Origin: Parabacteroides chinchillae
GTDB taxonomy: Bacteria; Bacteroidota; Bacteroidia; Bacteroidales; Tannerellaceae
Assembly: GCF_900108035.1 (NCBI RefSeq)
Contig: NZ_FNVS01000005.1
Coordinates: 1-64,000 of the forward strand
Direction of reading: 5' to 3'
Length of the DNA stretch: 64,000 nucleotides
In this document: positions 1 through 9,500 of the stretch, piece after piece
Position numbering within the stretch: the first letter of the stretch is position 1
How the letters are laid out: each line of letters begins with the position of its first letter
The notes under the pieces: model-generated
What the model was told of the DNA's origin: nothing
Database searches by the model: none
What the model saw: the letters and a program-made list of their open reading frames with translations, nothing else
Position numbers and translations under genes: made by a program

Positions 1-537
1 ACGAACTACAACAACTATATCCGCTGTGTGCGGGGTACATTAGTACCGCCAAATAAGGTCACCATCGACCAGTCCGTAGCCGATGCTTATAAGGCAGAAC
101 TGGATGCCCAGGGGAGAACCCTTACTCATTTTCCTCCATTCAATTACGATGGTGGTACAGTTACAGGCACAACCGGTTCCGATTATAAAGGTGTATCTTC
201 TACTGCTACTATAAGTACACCTTATTCTATCGAGGTGTCTAAGACTCAGCCTTCGGGTGCTTATCAATATGATAATGGCAATGCCAAAGCTCAGTGTACA
301 GCTTTGGGTAGCGGTTGGCGTCTTCCTACTCAGATCGAGTTGTTCGCCATGTATCAGAATAAGGCTACGCTAGAGAATATATCCGGCTTCGCTGCGTTCA
401 TCGGCTCTGGCTACTGGAGTAGTTCGGTCTACGATGGTTATGCCGGTGGCCGCTGCGTACTGCGCTTCAGTGATGGCAGTTTCAGTGGCAACGTCACGGT
501 CGACAGTCGGTATGTTCGCTGTGTCCGGGATATCTGA
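1..537 (+). CDS. C-terminal part of a tandem DUF1566/FISUMP-type (C-type-lectin-like) surface protein
   Basis: The reading frame is open from the first base, so the gene begins outside the window; 178 codons are visible. The first residues (NYIRCVRGT) are the end of one domain copy and the last (RYVRCVRDI) the end of a second. The second copy carries the family pattern GWRLPT, then YWSSS, then a final RCVR. Such Fibrobacter-succinogenes-major-paralogue/DUF1566 domains have a C-type-lectin-like fold and are usually exported or surface exposed; ligand unknown. About 45 residues of TG-rich linker separate the two units. Related folds are recurrent targets of diversity-generating retroelements, but no reverse transcriptase is visible here. 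Confidence 0.7.
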   Translation, partial: TNYNNYIRCVRGTLVPPNKVTIDQSVADAYKAELDAQGRTLTHFPPFNYDGGTVTGTTGSDYKGVSSTATISTPYSIEVSKTQPSGAYQYDNGNAKAQCTALGSGWRLPTQIELFAMYQNKATLENISGFAAFIGSGYWSSSVYDGYAGGRCVLRFSDGSFSGNVTVDSRYVRCVRDI

Positions 538-552
538 TCAATGGATAGAAAT

Positions 553-758
553 GGCTTTAGCCCGGTTTCAATTGCCGTCGGTTTCAACCGACGGATAGTA
601 GAGCCATCCTCTTTCAAGGGCTTTAGCCCAATTGGAATGTACATCCCTTAATCCGTCCACTAAAGTAGACGGCAACCGAACTTAGGCTAAAGCCTACAAA
701 GAGAACATACTTTAGACCGTCCGCTGAAGCGGACGGTAACTAAAACCAGGCTAAAGCC
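553..758. repeat. Cluster of REP-like palindromes
   Basis: Directly after the stop codon come three 20-bp hairpins of one family: 575-594 (9-bp perfect stem), 653-672 (one mismatch) and 717-736 (CCGTCCGCTGAAGCGGACGG, 9-bp perfect stem). Between them are four 10-mers: GGCTTTAGCC at 553-562 and 619-628, and its near-mirror GGCTAAAGCC at 685-694 and 749-758. The string GAATGTACATCC also occurs twice (about 635 and 765). The arrangement is a composite non-coding repeat, likely a REP/BIME-like element, that may also act as a terminator between the convergent neighbouring genes. No coding sequence is seen in 538-832. Confidence 0.7.
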
Positions 759-832
759 GACAGTGAATGTACATCCTTAATTTCGACTTTAGACACACCT
801 TCTTGTCTTCATTTGAATTGTCTACCGGCTAC

Positions 833-2689
833 TTACTCCTTATAATCTATCCACACTTTCATCTTACCGGCGTTGCGGTTATCCCAAGTATAGTAAGGAA
901 CCAAGCGGATGTTTTCGTTGCCATTGGCAGCCTGGATAGCTACTACTCCATCCAACAGGTTTGCATCGAATCCTTCGGTAAAAGTGGTTGCCGCAGAGAC
1001 GGCCAATTTATCAAAACCTTGCTTATTGTCGGTTTCTTCCATACAATAAACAAGCGGTCCGCGCTGAATGGCACGTTTGCCAATGTTCTCTTTCACACGG
1101 GAATCGGCTTCAACCATTTCGACAGGCATAGCCATATCCAATGTAATGATATCGCCGGACTTCCATTCGTTATCCAACACTGCATATCCCTTTTCTATCG
1201 CAGGGCTAACCTGTTTACCATTTACAGCAAGCGTATATTGTTTACACCAACCCGGAATACGCATACGTATCTCTTTCTTCAATGGAGAAGATGTAGAAAC
1301 CGTAAGTTGTACTTGTCCGCTCCATGGATAGGAGGTTTCCTGTTTCAATACGATATTACCTTTGTCGGTCGGAACTTCGGTGGTATTGCCCATATACAAG
1401 TTAACCCATATAGCCTTGTCGGAAGTACCATAAATATAGTTACCGATAGAAGGCAGGAAGCGTGAAATCTGGCTCGGACAACATGCACAACCATACCATG
1501 CCTGGCGGTGGTGCTCGCCTTTCGATTCCAACGGATTTACATAGAAGAAACGGTCACCCGCCAATGAAATACCAGCCAGAGCACCGTTATACATCGAACG
1601 TTCAAGCACGTCTATATACTTTGAGTCGCCGGTGAACTGGTTCATACGCTGATTCCAGTATACCATACCCACCGAAGCACATGTTTCGCAATAGGCATCC
1701 AGATTAGGCAGATCATAGTCTTCGGTAAAGCCTTCGTTATGTCGCGACGAACCTATACCGCCGGTAATATACATATTGCGCAACACCACATCATCCCAAA
1801 GGCGGTCTAATGCCTTTATATATCCTGTGTCTTTCTTCAGGGCAGCCACGTCGGCCATGCCGCAATAAAGATACATGCAGCGTACGGCATGTCCGGCAAT
1901 ATCCGTCATCTCTCGCACCGGCATTTCATCCTGGTAATAGTAAGGATTCCATTCACCCTCGCCTCCCATTGTTCCGTGGCCGTGGCCGCGTTCTTCGATC
2001 AGCCAGTTGGCAAAGTCGAGATATTTCTCCTCCTGTGTCACCTCATAGAGCTTGACAAGCGCCAGTTCTATCTCCTCGTGCCCGGGAACCCAATGGCGTT
2101 TATCAGGGCCAAACTGCGTCATCATGTGGTCGGCCATGCGGATGCAGACATCCAGCAGTTTACGCTTTCCGGTGGCTTTGTAATAAGCAACACCGGCCTC
2201 GGTCATGTGTCCGGCACAATACATCTCGTGCTTATCCATATTGGTCCACCGCTTATCCAGTCCGGTGAGGGTGTAGAACGTATTGATGTAACCATCCGGT
2301 TGTTGGGCGGCGGCAAACTTGTCGATCCATTCATCGGCTTTCTTTTCAAGTTCGGGATTGGGGTTATTGATAAGGCTGTAAGCTATGCCCTCAAGCGCCT
2401 TATAAACATCGGAGTCGTCGAAGAAGATACCGGAGTGCTCCCCTTCACCTTTCGCGGCATTCTCGAAGTTGCGGATGCGTCCCGTCTGGTTTTCGATCTG
2501 ATCGATACAAACCGGAAGCGTGGCCGATATGTGTTTAGCCAGGCGCGGCGACCAGAAGTTATCCTGTATCTTTACATGTGAGAAGTCTACTTGCTCAATC
2601 ATCTTAAGCGGCGCTTCCTTTGTAACTTGCTGTTCCTTGCATCCCCACAACGAAAGGCAGGCAAGGGATAATAATACGTACTGTTTCAT
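833..2689 (-). CDS. GH127 beta-L-arabinofuranosidase, lipoprotein
   Basis: 618 aa, the usual size for the DUF1680/GH127 family. These enzymes remove terminal beta-L-arabinofuranose from plant glycans, though some members act on other RG-II sugars such as aceric acid. A type II signal ends at LSLWGC (Cys17), predicting a lipid-anchored protein. Family catalytic features are visible: a putative acid/base Glu319 in NEGF, the metal-binding ETC at 335-337, and the nucleophile/metal Cys pair 403-404 in GCACCP. The gene is last in a minus-strand operon behind an SGNH hydrolase, SxtJ and DUF5989 (18-nt gap). The exact substrate cannot be read from the sequence. Confidence 0.88.
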   Translation of the reverse strand: MKQYVLLSLACLSLWGCKEQQVTKEAPLKMIEQVDFSHVKIQDNFWSPRLAKHISATLPVCIDQIENQTGRIRNFENAAKGEGEHSGIFFDDSDVYKALEGIAYSLINNPNPELEKKADEWIDKFAAAQQPDGYINTFYTLTGLDKRWTNMDKHEMYCAGHMTEAGVAYYKATGKRKLLDVCIRMADHMMTQFGPDKRHWVPGHEEIELALVKLYEVTQEEKYLDFANWLIEERGHGHGTMGGEGEWNPYYYQDEMPVREMTDIAGHAVRCMYLYCGMADVAALKKDTGYIKALDRLWDDVVLRNMYITGGIGSSRHNEGFTEDYDLPNLDAYCETCASVGMVYWNQRMNQFTGDSKYIDVLERSMYNGALAGISLAGDRFFYVNPLESKGEHHRQAWYGCACCPSQISRFLPSIGNYIYGTSDKAIWVNLYMGNTTEVPTDKGNIVLKQETSYPWSGQVQLTVSTSSPLKKEIRMRIPGWCKQYTLAVNGKQVSPAIEKGYAVLDNEWKSGDIITLDMAMPVEMVEADSRVKENIGKRAIQRGPLVYCMEETDNKQGFDKLAVSAATTFTEGFDANLLDGVVAIQAANGNENIRLVPYYTWDNRNAGKMKVWIDYKE

Positions 2690-2707
2690 GCTATTAGAAT
2701 TAAGTAA

Positions 2708-2860
2708 TTAAAAAATGGTATAAATAAACGGAGCCAAAGCCGTGCCCTGCGTGAGCACAACCAACAACGAAATAAGCAGCAGGATGATAACGAGCGGTAT
2801 CAACCAATACTTCTTCCGGTGTACCAGAAAACCGAAAAATTCCTTTATAAAGTCTGTCAT
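2708..2860 (-). CDS. DUF5989 small membrane protein
   Basis: A 50-residue gene. The product has a basic N-terminus (HRKKYW) followed by one hydrophobic helix (about residues 19-38) and ends APFIYTIF. This matches DUF5989, a tiny protein normally encoded beside SxtJ and often a carbamoyltransferase in saxitoxin-type modification cassettes and their many bacterial relatives. The start ATG lies 12 nt after the SxtJ stop and the stop is 18 nt before GH127, so it is embedded in the operon. Function unknown; it is probably a partner of SxtJ in the inner membrane. Confidence 0.75.
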   Translation of the reverse strand: MTDFIKEFFGFLVHRKKYWLIPLVIILLLISLLVVLTQGTALAPFIYTIF

Positions 2861-2872
2861 CTTATCTATGTG

Positions 2873-3241
2873 TTAATACTGTTTTTCCAAATCCGAAGCT
2901 TCATATAGCTTATTGCGCACCACAAACACGCTACCGGTATCTTTCTTAAACTTCCGGAGGCACAAGGCATCTTTGCCCAATATTCTCCGTAACAAGCCAA
3001 CCGGAGTTACGACAATGCAGAAGATCAGCAAAAGAAGTATTTTGGTAACTACCACATTCAATATCTCGCCCAGACGAAACCACAGCCACGTAAACGGGGT
3101 GAAAAGCTTCGGAAAAAGCAACGTGATCAACAGCACTATAATAATAACGGCCGAAAGCTGCAAATCCCTAAACCGGCCGGCAACCAATAATACCAATGCA
3201 GCAAGAATACCAAACTCCATATTCTTCCGTCTATCCGCCAT
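2873..3241 (-). CDS. SxtJ-family membrane protein
   Basis: 122 aa with about three hydrophobic segments (residues 10-23, 29-46 and 62-85) and a basic C-terminal tail. Size, topology and the neighbouring DUF5989 and SGNH genes fit the SxtJ family, a membrane protein of unknown activity. In other genomes it travels with an SxtI/NodU O-carbamoyltransferase; none is present here. The start overlaps the end of the SGNH gene by 11 nt, implying translational coupling. Confidence 0.7.
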   Translation of the reverse strand: MADRRKNMEFGILAALVLLVAGRFRDLQLSAVIIIVLLITLLFPKLFTPFTWLWFRLGEILNVVVTKILLLLIFCIVVTPVGLLRRILGKDALCLRKFKKDTGSVFVVRNKLYEASDLEKQY

Positions 3242-4805
3242 AACCTGCCTGTTTTAAATAATAAGACGCTTTTTCCTGTTGCTGCAAACGAAGAGCCAAA
3301 GAGGCCGCCTGTTTCAGGAAAACCTTTTCGTGCGGAAGTTCCAGACACATCTGTTCAACAATGCGAAGGGCACCGGCATAATCCTTATTCTGTATATAGT
3401 GATTATTCAACTGCTGCATGGCTTGTCCCCAGTTCAGTTTGCGAACAAAAAACTGTGCAGCTGTTCTGTACTCGCGGTTGTTTTTATCATAATTCAGTTT
3501 TGAGGCCGGCTCGTTGAAAGGCCATTGCTGCCGGAGCTTCCATATTACCAGATCGCCGTAGATGGTATCAAAAGAAGTTACCGGATATTCCGTAGCCAAA
3601 TCGACAGTAGTACCCACCTGTGCAGAAGTTTTGAATGCCGGAAAATCGGCTAGCAAAGCATCATAGAAGGAGTCGGCAATGAGCCGTTGCCCCGCCAGAT
3701 TAGGATGCACATGTTCTAGCATAAGTTCATTTCCAACAATGCCGTTGGGCGAGTTGGCGGCAAAACGGGCGGCAATATCTGTCACATAAACATTCTGTAT
3801 CTGTTTACCATACTTGCGAATAATGTCATTGAATGCCTCAGGAGCACGAAAACGCAAGCCGTCATACTCTTTGGCCAGCATATAATGCTGCTGTGCCTCG
3901 TGCCATGACGAGTCGGCATACGCCTTTTCCGCCAAATTATATTCTTGTATGGCATTATTTCGGACAGAAACAGAGTCTTTGCTTAATGGTTTTTGTCCTT
4001 TCAGATTGCAGGCTAATGTTCCGATAAAAACAGGGATATGATGTTGCTCAAACAAATACAGCATATCACCCAGATTGCGGTCGAACTGTTCGATCCCGTC
4101 CTGCCATGCTTCGGATTGGTAAGGAATTTGCTGACGTGCAGCCATACGTTCCATTAAAGTCAGGTCCTGGTCAGTAACAGAAGTATCTTTGGGTTTGAAA
4201 CTACCGGCCAGTTGAGAAAAGGCTTGTATCAGTTTCAGGTTGCGGGCAGCAAGCATCGTCCGTATTAATAACGGGTTACAGCCTATCCGGCTCGAAGAAG
4301 CAATACCCAACGCACCGTAATATTCGTTATGTCCGGCATAAACAAGAACACCGTCGGGTTCATAATCTGCCAACTGTCTGGAGAAGTCGTATAAGGCATA
4401 TGTATTAATAGCGGTAAGGGAAAGGTTAATGATTTCGATATTGTTCTGTGGAAAACGGAATTGCAGTTTATATTTCAGCATCCGGGCAAAGGAGCCGTTG
4501 TGCATATAAGGAAATCCGATGGAGGAAGATGCACCAAGTACAAAGAAGCGAAACGTACCGGCCGGTTTCTTTTTATAGAATGTTTCCCGGTTGCCAATAG
4601 TGGCATTCTGGTGTGCGGTAAAGTATTTTTTAGAGATGTCGTGGTTCATCACCCAAAAACGGGCGTCCTGATCGGTAACAAACAAGCGGGTATCATATCC
4701 GTAATTAACTATACGCAAAATGATTTCTACCACTGCCACCAGGATGAACGGCAAAAGTATGGCAATCAGTTTATATGTGTGTTGTCTTTTCATACTATGT
4801 TTCAC
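3231..4805 (-). CDS. SGNH/GDSL-like hydrolase with N-terminal membrane anchor and C-terminal repeat region
   Basis: 524 aa. One transmembrane helix (about 12-32) is followed by an SGNH fold: block I is GASSSIGFPY (Ser93-95), block III is YAGHNEYYG, and block V is the HVHPNLAG His motif near residue 365. The last 90 residues are helical and TPR-like (KDYAGALRIVEQM, LRLQQQEKASYYL). Enzymes of this fold are O-acyl esterases or acyltransferases on glycans; here probably on the periplasmic face of the inner membrane. It is the first gene of the operon with SxtJ, DUF5989 and GH127. An alternative start is Met5 (4793). The precise substrate is unknown. Confidence 0.7.
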   Translation of the reverse strand: MKHSMKRQHTYKLIAILLPFILVAVVEIILRIVNYGYDTRLFVTDQDARFWVMNHDISKKYFTAHQNATIGNRETFYKKKPAGTFRFFVLGASSSIGFPYMHNGSFARMLKYKLQFRFPQNNIEIINLSLTAINTYALYDFSRQLADYEPDGVLVYAGHNEYYGALGIASSSRIGCNPLLIRTMLAARNLKLIQAFSQLAGSFKPKDTSVTDQDLTLMERMAARQQIPYQSEAWQDGIEQFDRNLGDMLYLFEQHHIPVFIGTLACNLKGQKPLSKDSVSVRNNAIQEYNLAEKAYADSSWHEAQQHYMLAKEYDGLRFRAPEAFNDIIRKYGKQIQNVYVTDIAARFAANSPNGIVGNELMLEHVHPNLAGQRLIADSFYDALLADFPAFKTSAQVGTTVDLATEYPVTSFDTIYGDLVIWKLRQQWPFNEPASKLNYDKNNREYRTAAQFFVRKLNWGQAMQQLNNHYIQNKDYAGALRIVEQMCLELPHEKVFLKQAASLALRLQQQEKASYYLKQAGYGG

Positions 4806-4849
4806 TTTGTTTTATGCCTGTGAAACTTTTGTTTCGTCCTAACAAAACT

Positions 4850-4894
4850 TTTGTTTCATGCCGATAAAACTTTTTTGCATCGGCATGAAACAAA
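4850..4894 (-). terminator. Strong hairpin after susD
   Basis: A perfect 16-bp inverted repeat: left arm 4850-4865 (TTTGTTTCATGCCGAT) and right arm 4879-4894, with a 13-nt loop containing TTTTTT. It lies 34 nt beyond the SusD stop codon and before the SGNH start. It probably separates the SusC/D transcript from the operon to its left. The motif AAACTTTTGTTTC is also repeated just outside it. Confidence 0.65.
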
Positions 4895-4928
4895 GTTACA
4901 TTGAATTTATTTCAGAAGCAATCTGCTG

Positions 4929-6557
4929 TTACTTTGAAGTATAATTCGGATTTTGTGTCAGATTCGGATTGGATGTAAGTACACTTTCCGGAATAGGGAA
5001 TACGGTACGGTAATCGCCTTGCGGTTCGTGTGACAGCCAACTCTTTTTCGTATAAGTTCCGAAGCGGATCATATCGCGGCGACGGTGGGTTTCCCAAGCA
5101 AACTCCCAACCCAATTCGTCATACAGACGTCCGAACTGAACAGGATCAGTATTGCCATCTTTCACAATCTTGTAGTTTTCTACAAAGCCATAGCGATAAG
5201 AGGTGTTTGCTTTCAACTGTTCGTCGGTAACGATAGCCTTTTCAGGATTATCCTTAAAGTTACGTTGACGAACTTGTGTTACCAAAGCCCCTGCACCCGG
5301 TTTGCCTGTGCGCAACAAACATTCGGCCTTCATCAGCAACACTTCTGCATAACGCATCAACGGGAAGTCGGTATCGGAAGAACCCGGTGTACGTGGCAGA
5401 ACTTCAAACTTGTTCATACGGTAACCGTCTGTTTCGTTTGTATAGTTTCCGCTCATTACCTCTTTCTGGAAGCTCAGTGGCTGGCCTTTCTTATCGTATG
5501 TACACATCAACAGCGTTGTTCCGTCGTATGAATATTGGTCACCCATCAACCATGTGTCCGACAAACGTGTATCGGCAGGATCATAGGTGTCGATAAACTG
5601 CGTAATACCCATAGCCGATCCGCTGCCCCAAGGAGTTGCTTCCAAGTCGAACTTCTTCTGCAATTCACCATGCCAAGAAAACATGTGAATGCTTTGGCCA
5701 CCGGCCAGTGTCTTGTCATACGGAATGGTAAACAGGATTTCTTTTGAAGATTCGGTTCCTGTTGCACGGAACGAGTCTTTGTAATTTGGAGACAATGCGC
5801 ATTTGCCGCTGTTGATAATATCATCGCACTGAGCAATACAATCATCCCAATGGCTCTCGCCAACATACACTTCTGCATTCAGATATACGTTTGCCAACAC
5901 ACATTTGGCAGCCCATTTATTAAGACGTCCGTACATCTTGCCGCCTTGTTCTTCGCTCAAGTCAGGAATTGCTTCATTCAACTCGCTTACCACGAAATCA
6001 AAAATTTCTTTACGTGTTACCTTTCCCGGTAAATCTACGGTAGGTTCGGTAAGCAACGGAGCATCGCCGAAATTATCACAAATCAACCAGTAGAAATAAG
6101 CACGCACGGCTCTCAGCTCGGCAATACCTGCTTTTTTTTCTGCATCGGATGCAGCCGGCAATTTGCCTGAAGCAATCTGAGAAAGTACAGTATTTGACAA
6201 CACAACGCCCTGATAGAAACTATTCCACATGTGCAACGGATGCTGCTGTTCGGATGTCCATTTATGATAGTGCATCATACGATATGTCCCACCATCATCC
6301 CAACCGGAAGAGTTGGGTGGCATAACAATTTCGTCGGAACTGATTTCCTGTGCAGCCCAATATCTCTCGTGGGCAATAAAACGGAAATAACTGTACACAC
6401 TTGCAACCGTAGGCCCGAAGTCTTTTTCGGTATAGTTATAGTTTTGTTCGGTTACCTTTGAGAATACTTTCTCATCCAGATTATTGCTGCAGCTTACGGC
6501 AGAACCCATACAAAACAAAGCAACAGCTAATTTAATATATGTCTTCATATTCTTCAC
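4929..6557 (-). CDS. SusD/RagB-family glycan-binding lipoprotein
   Basis: 542 aa. A lipoprotein signal ends at GSAVSC (Cys23), followed by the SNN/DEKVFS start and helical TPR-like architecture of SusD. The C-terminal signature FPLMRYAEVLLMKAECLLRTG is typical, as is the ending on NPNLTQNPNY. SusD proteins form the lid of the outer-membrane SusC transporter and bind an oligosaccharide. The gene starts 3 nt after the SusC stop, so the two are co-transcribed. The promoter in front of SusC carries the operator shared with the arabinoside operon at 35.6-45.5 kb, which suggests an arabinose-containing ligand. Confidence 0.95.
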   Translation of the reverse strand: MKNMKTYIKLAVALFCMGSAVSCSNNLDEKVFSKVTEQNYNYTEKDFGPTVASVYSYFRFIAHERYWAAQEISSDEIVMPPNSSGWDDGGTYRMMHYHKWTSEQQHPLHMWNSFYQGVVLSNTVLSQIASGKLPAASDAEKKAGIAELRAVRAYFYWLICDNFGDAPLLTEPTVDLPGKVTRKEIFDFVVSELNEAIPDLSEEQGGKMYGRLNKWAAKCVLANVYLNAEVYVGESHWDDCIAQCDDIINSGKCALSPNYKDSFRATGTESSKEILFTIPYDKTLAGGQSIHMFSWHGELQKKFDLEATPWGSGSAMGITQFIDTYDPADTRLSDTWLMGDQYSYDGTTLLMCTYDKKGQPLSFQKEVMSGNYTNETDGYRMNKFEVLPRTPGSSDTDFPLMRYAEVLLMKAECLLRTGKPGAGALVTQVRQRNFKDNPEKAIVTDEQLKANTSYRYGFVENYKIVKDGNTDPVQFGRLYDELGWEFAWETHRRRDMIRFGTYTKKSWLSHEPQGDYRTVFPIPESVLTSNPNLTQNPNYTSK

Positions 6558-6560
6558 GTA

Positions 6561-9500
6561 TTAAAATTTAACAGATACACCTAACGTATACGTTCTTGCT
6601 GCCGGATAACGACTCTTATCATCAACACCCGGAGTAAGGCCACCAATGCTGACTTCAGGATCGATGCCCGAATATCCGGTGATGGTAGCCAGGTTAGAGA
6701 TTGTTCCGTAAACACGCAAGCTCTTCACCCAGGTATTAAAGTTGAATGTATATCCCAACGTTACATTGTCGATCTTCCAGTAATCACCCTTTTCTACATA
6801 ATAACTTACATATTGCAAGCCCTGATCGTCGGCCAGAGGAGTTTTGCCATATACTTTATCATAAGAAGTATTGAGGATATTACCACGAGTCAACATGATA
6901 GGAGCGCCAAATTGCAACTTAGCGACATTCAGGATGTCGAATCCGAATGCACCGCGCATCGTTACATTCAAGTCGAAGTTTTTCCATCTAACGGTATTGT
7001 TCCAGTTCAGATAATGCTTAGGAAGACCATTACCGATTACCTTCTTATCGTCGGGAACCTGATCGGCGATAGGTTTCGGATTGCCGTCGGCACCTTCAAT
7101 AATCCAGTGTCCGGTTTCATCAATATCAATACTCTTATATCCGTAGAAATTACCGATAGGCTGGCCTACTTCAATACGGTGTGTGGCCATCTGCATAGGT
7201 TCGGGCAACCATCCCTGATCTGAATAATCATTAGACACATACATATCGCTCGACAAAGAAAGCAACTCACTCTTGTTGGTAGAGTAGTTCACAGATGTCT
7301 GCCATTGCCAGTCTTTTGTCTGTACAGGAAGAGCAGAAACCGTTACTTCAATACCTTGGTTACGAACCGAACCACCATTTGCTGTCATATCAGAATACAA
7401 ATACGGAGGAAGAGGAACTTGGTATCTCCACAACAGGTCGCTTGTTGTACGATGATAATAGTCTACCGTAGCTGTCAAACGGTCGTCCAAGAAACCGGCA
7501 TCGATACCCACGTTGGCCTCTTTCTTACGTTCCCATCTTAGGTTTGGGTTGGCATTGGAAGCCGGACGGATTGTTTTAATAAAAGAGCCGTTATAATATA
7601 CATACGTACCGAAATCCAACGTATTCAATGACATATAAGCCTCTTCCGGAGCCGTACCGGTTACACCATAACCCGCACGCAGTTTCAACTGGCTTAACGG
7701 TTTAACATCCTCCATGAAATCCTCATCCTTAATGCTCCATGCACCTGATACCGATGGGAATGTACCCCATTTATGGTTAGCACCGAACTTAGAAGAACCT
7801 TCGTGACGCACACTGGCAGCCAACATATATTTGCCCTTGTAGCTATAGTTGAAACGACCGAAATAACCAATCAATAAACTTTCGGTTTGTTCAGAATTTT
7901 CAGCAGCGCGGCCGTCTTTCAATGCTTGCCCTGTCTGCATACCATTATAGGTGTAATCGTCAGAAGGGAAGTTGAAGTTCTGCATCCAATAGAACTGATA
8001 GTTTGTACGCATCCAGCTATAACCTCCCAGTAATGAGAATGTATGATCTTTAAACAAAGTCTTTTTCCAGGAAGCAGTCACTTCGGACAGATCGTCTACT
8101 TTACGTTTTGTACCTCTTGAAGCAAAACCGGTTCTGCCGTTTTTATATGAAGCAATATGATTTGTTGTTTCATAATAACCGCGTGTCTGGTTATAAGTAT
8201 TGGATGATACAAGGTATTTAATATCCAACCCCTCAATCGGAGTCAATGTAGCGGAAGCAAACATACGGAGGTTGGTCGCCTGGTTTTCACCTTCTACCTC
8301 TTCCAAAAGAGCCACCGGATTCAAATAGTCTGTTTTTGAAGGGCTTTCAGACCACTTACCATCTTCCCCCCTAACCGGAGTAGTTGGGTTATAAGTAATT
8401 GCATTACGGTATACTTCTTTATTATAACCGTTATCATCATCCGAACCGGCAAAATAAGATTGTTTGTATCCGCTCAAACTAGCATTCAATTTCAACATAT
8501 TGTTAAACATGCGGTGAGTAACTTCCACACGCGGATAATACATCTGGTTCTTGGTACGTTTAATAATACCTTCGATACCACGATATTCGAAACTGGCCAC
8601 ATAATTAGTAGTTTTCGTACCGCCACGCAAGCTGATATTATATATCTGGGTCAGAGGAGTCTGCATTACTTCGTCCAGCCAGTTCGTACTTGAACCGTCA
8701 TCCTGTGCTCCCGGTTTTCCCTGAGCCACCAGATTACGGTATTCATCGGCAGTGAAGAAAGGCAGTTTTTTTGTTATCTGCTGAGTGGCAAGATAAGCAT
8801 TTACATCTACTGATGTAGGCATTTCACCTTTAGCATTCTTTGTTGTGATAAGGATTACACCGTTTGTACCACGGGTACCGTAGATGGCCGCAGCCGAACC
8901 GTCCTTCAAAACGTCGATCTGTTCGATATCGTCCGGTGAAACCATATTCATATCACCTGGTATACCATCAATCAGCACCAGAGGTGCTGCACTTTGCAGC
9001 AAAGTGTTGGCTCCACGCAATGAAATCTGTGAATTCCCCACCGGGTTAGCATCAGGAGTAACAATGCTCAAACCGGCCACCTGGCCACGGATAAGCTGAG
9101 CAGCATCCGAAGTCGGAACCTTCACAAAATTATCAGATTTAATGGTAGAAATAGCGCTGGCTACTTCACCCTTTTTCTGTGTACCATAACCTACAACAAC
9201 CACCTCATCCAGACTTTGTGTATCATCAACCAGACGGATAGTCATCACATTTTGATTACCTACAGGAATATCCTGTGTCAGATAACCAATATAAGAGATC
9301 TGAAGAATTGCTTTATCAGGAACATCCAGGGCGTACTTTCCGTCGATGTCCGTTACAGTTCCGTTTGTAGTACCTTTTACTACAACATTGGCACCAATAA
9401 CAGGTTCGCCGGATTTATCAACCACAGTACCTGTAATCTGACGAGTTTTTTGCTGTGTAATCATAGGACTCGCTTCGTTCTGTACATTACTGCCATCTGC

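Noticed and set aside
767-1465. Long plus-strand open frame opposite the first GH127 gene (232 codons)
   Set aside because: Fully inside a confidently assigned minus-strand gene; composition is that of an antisense shadow.
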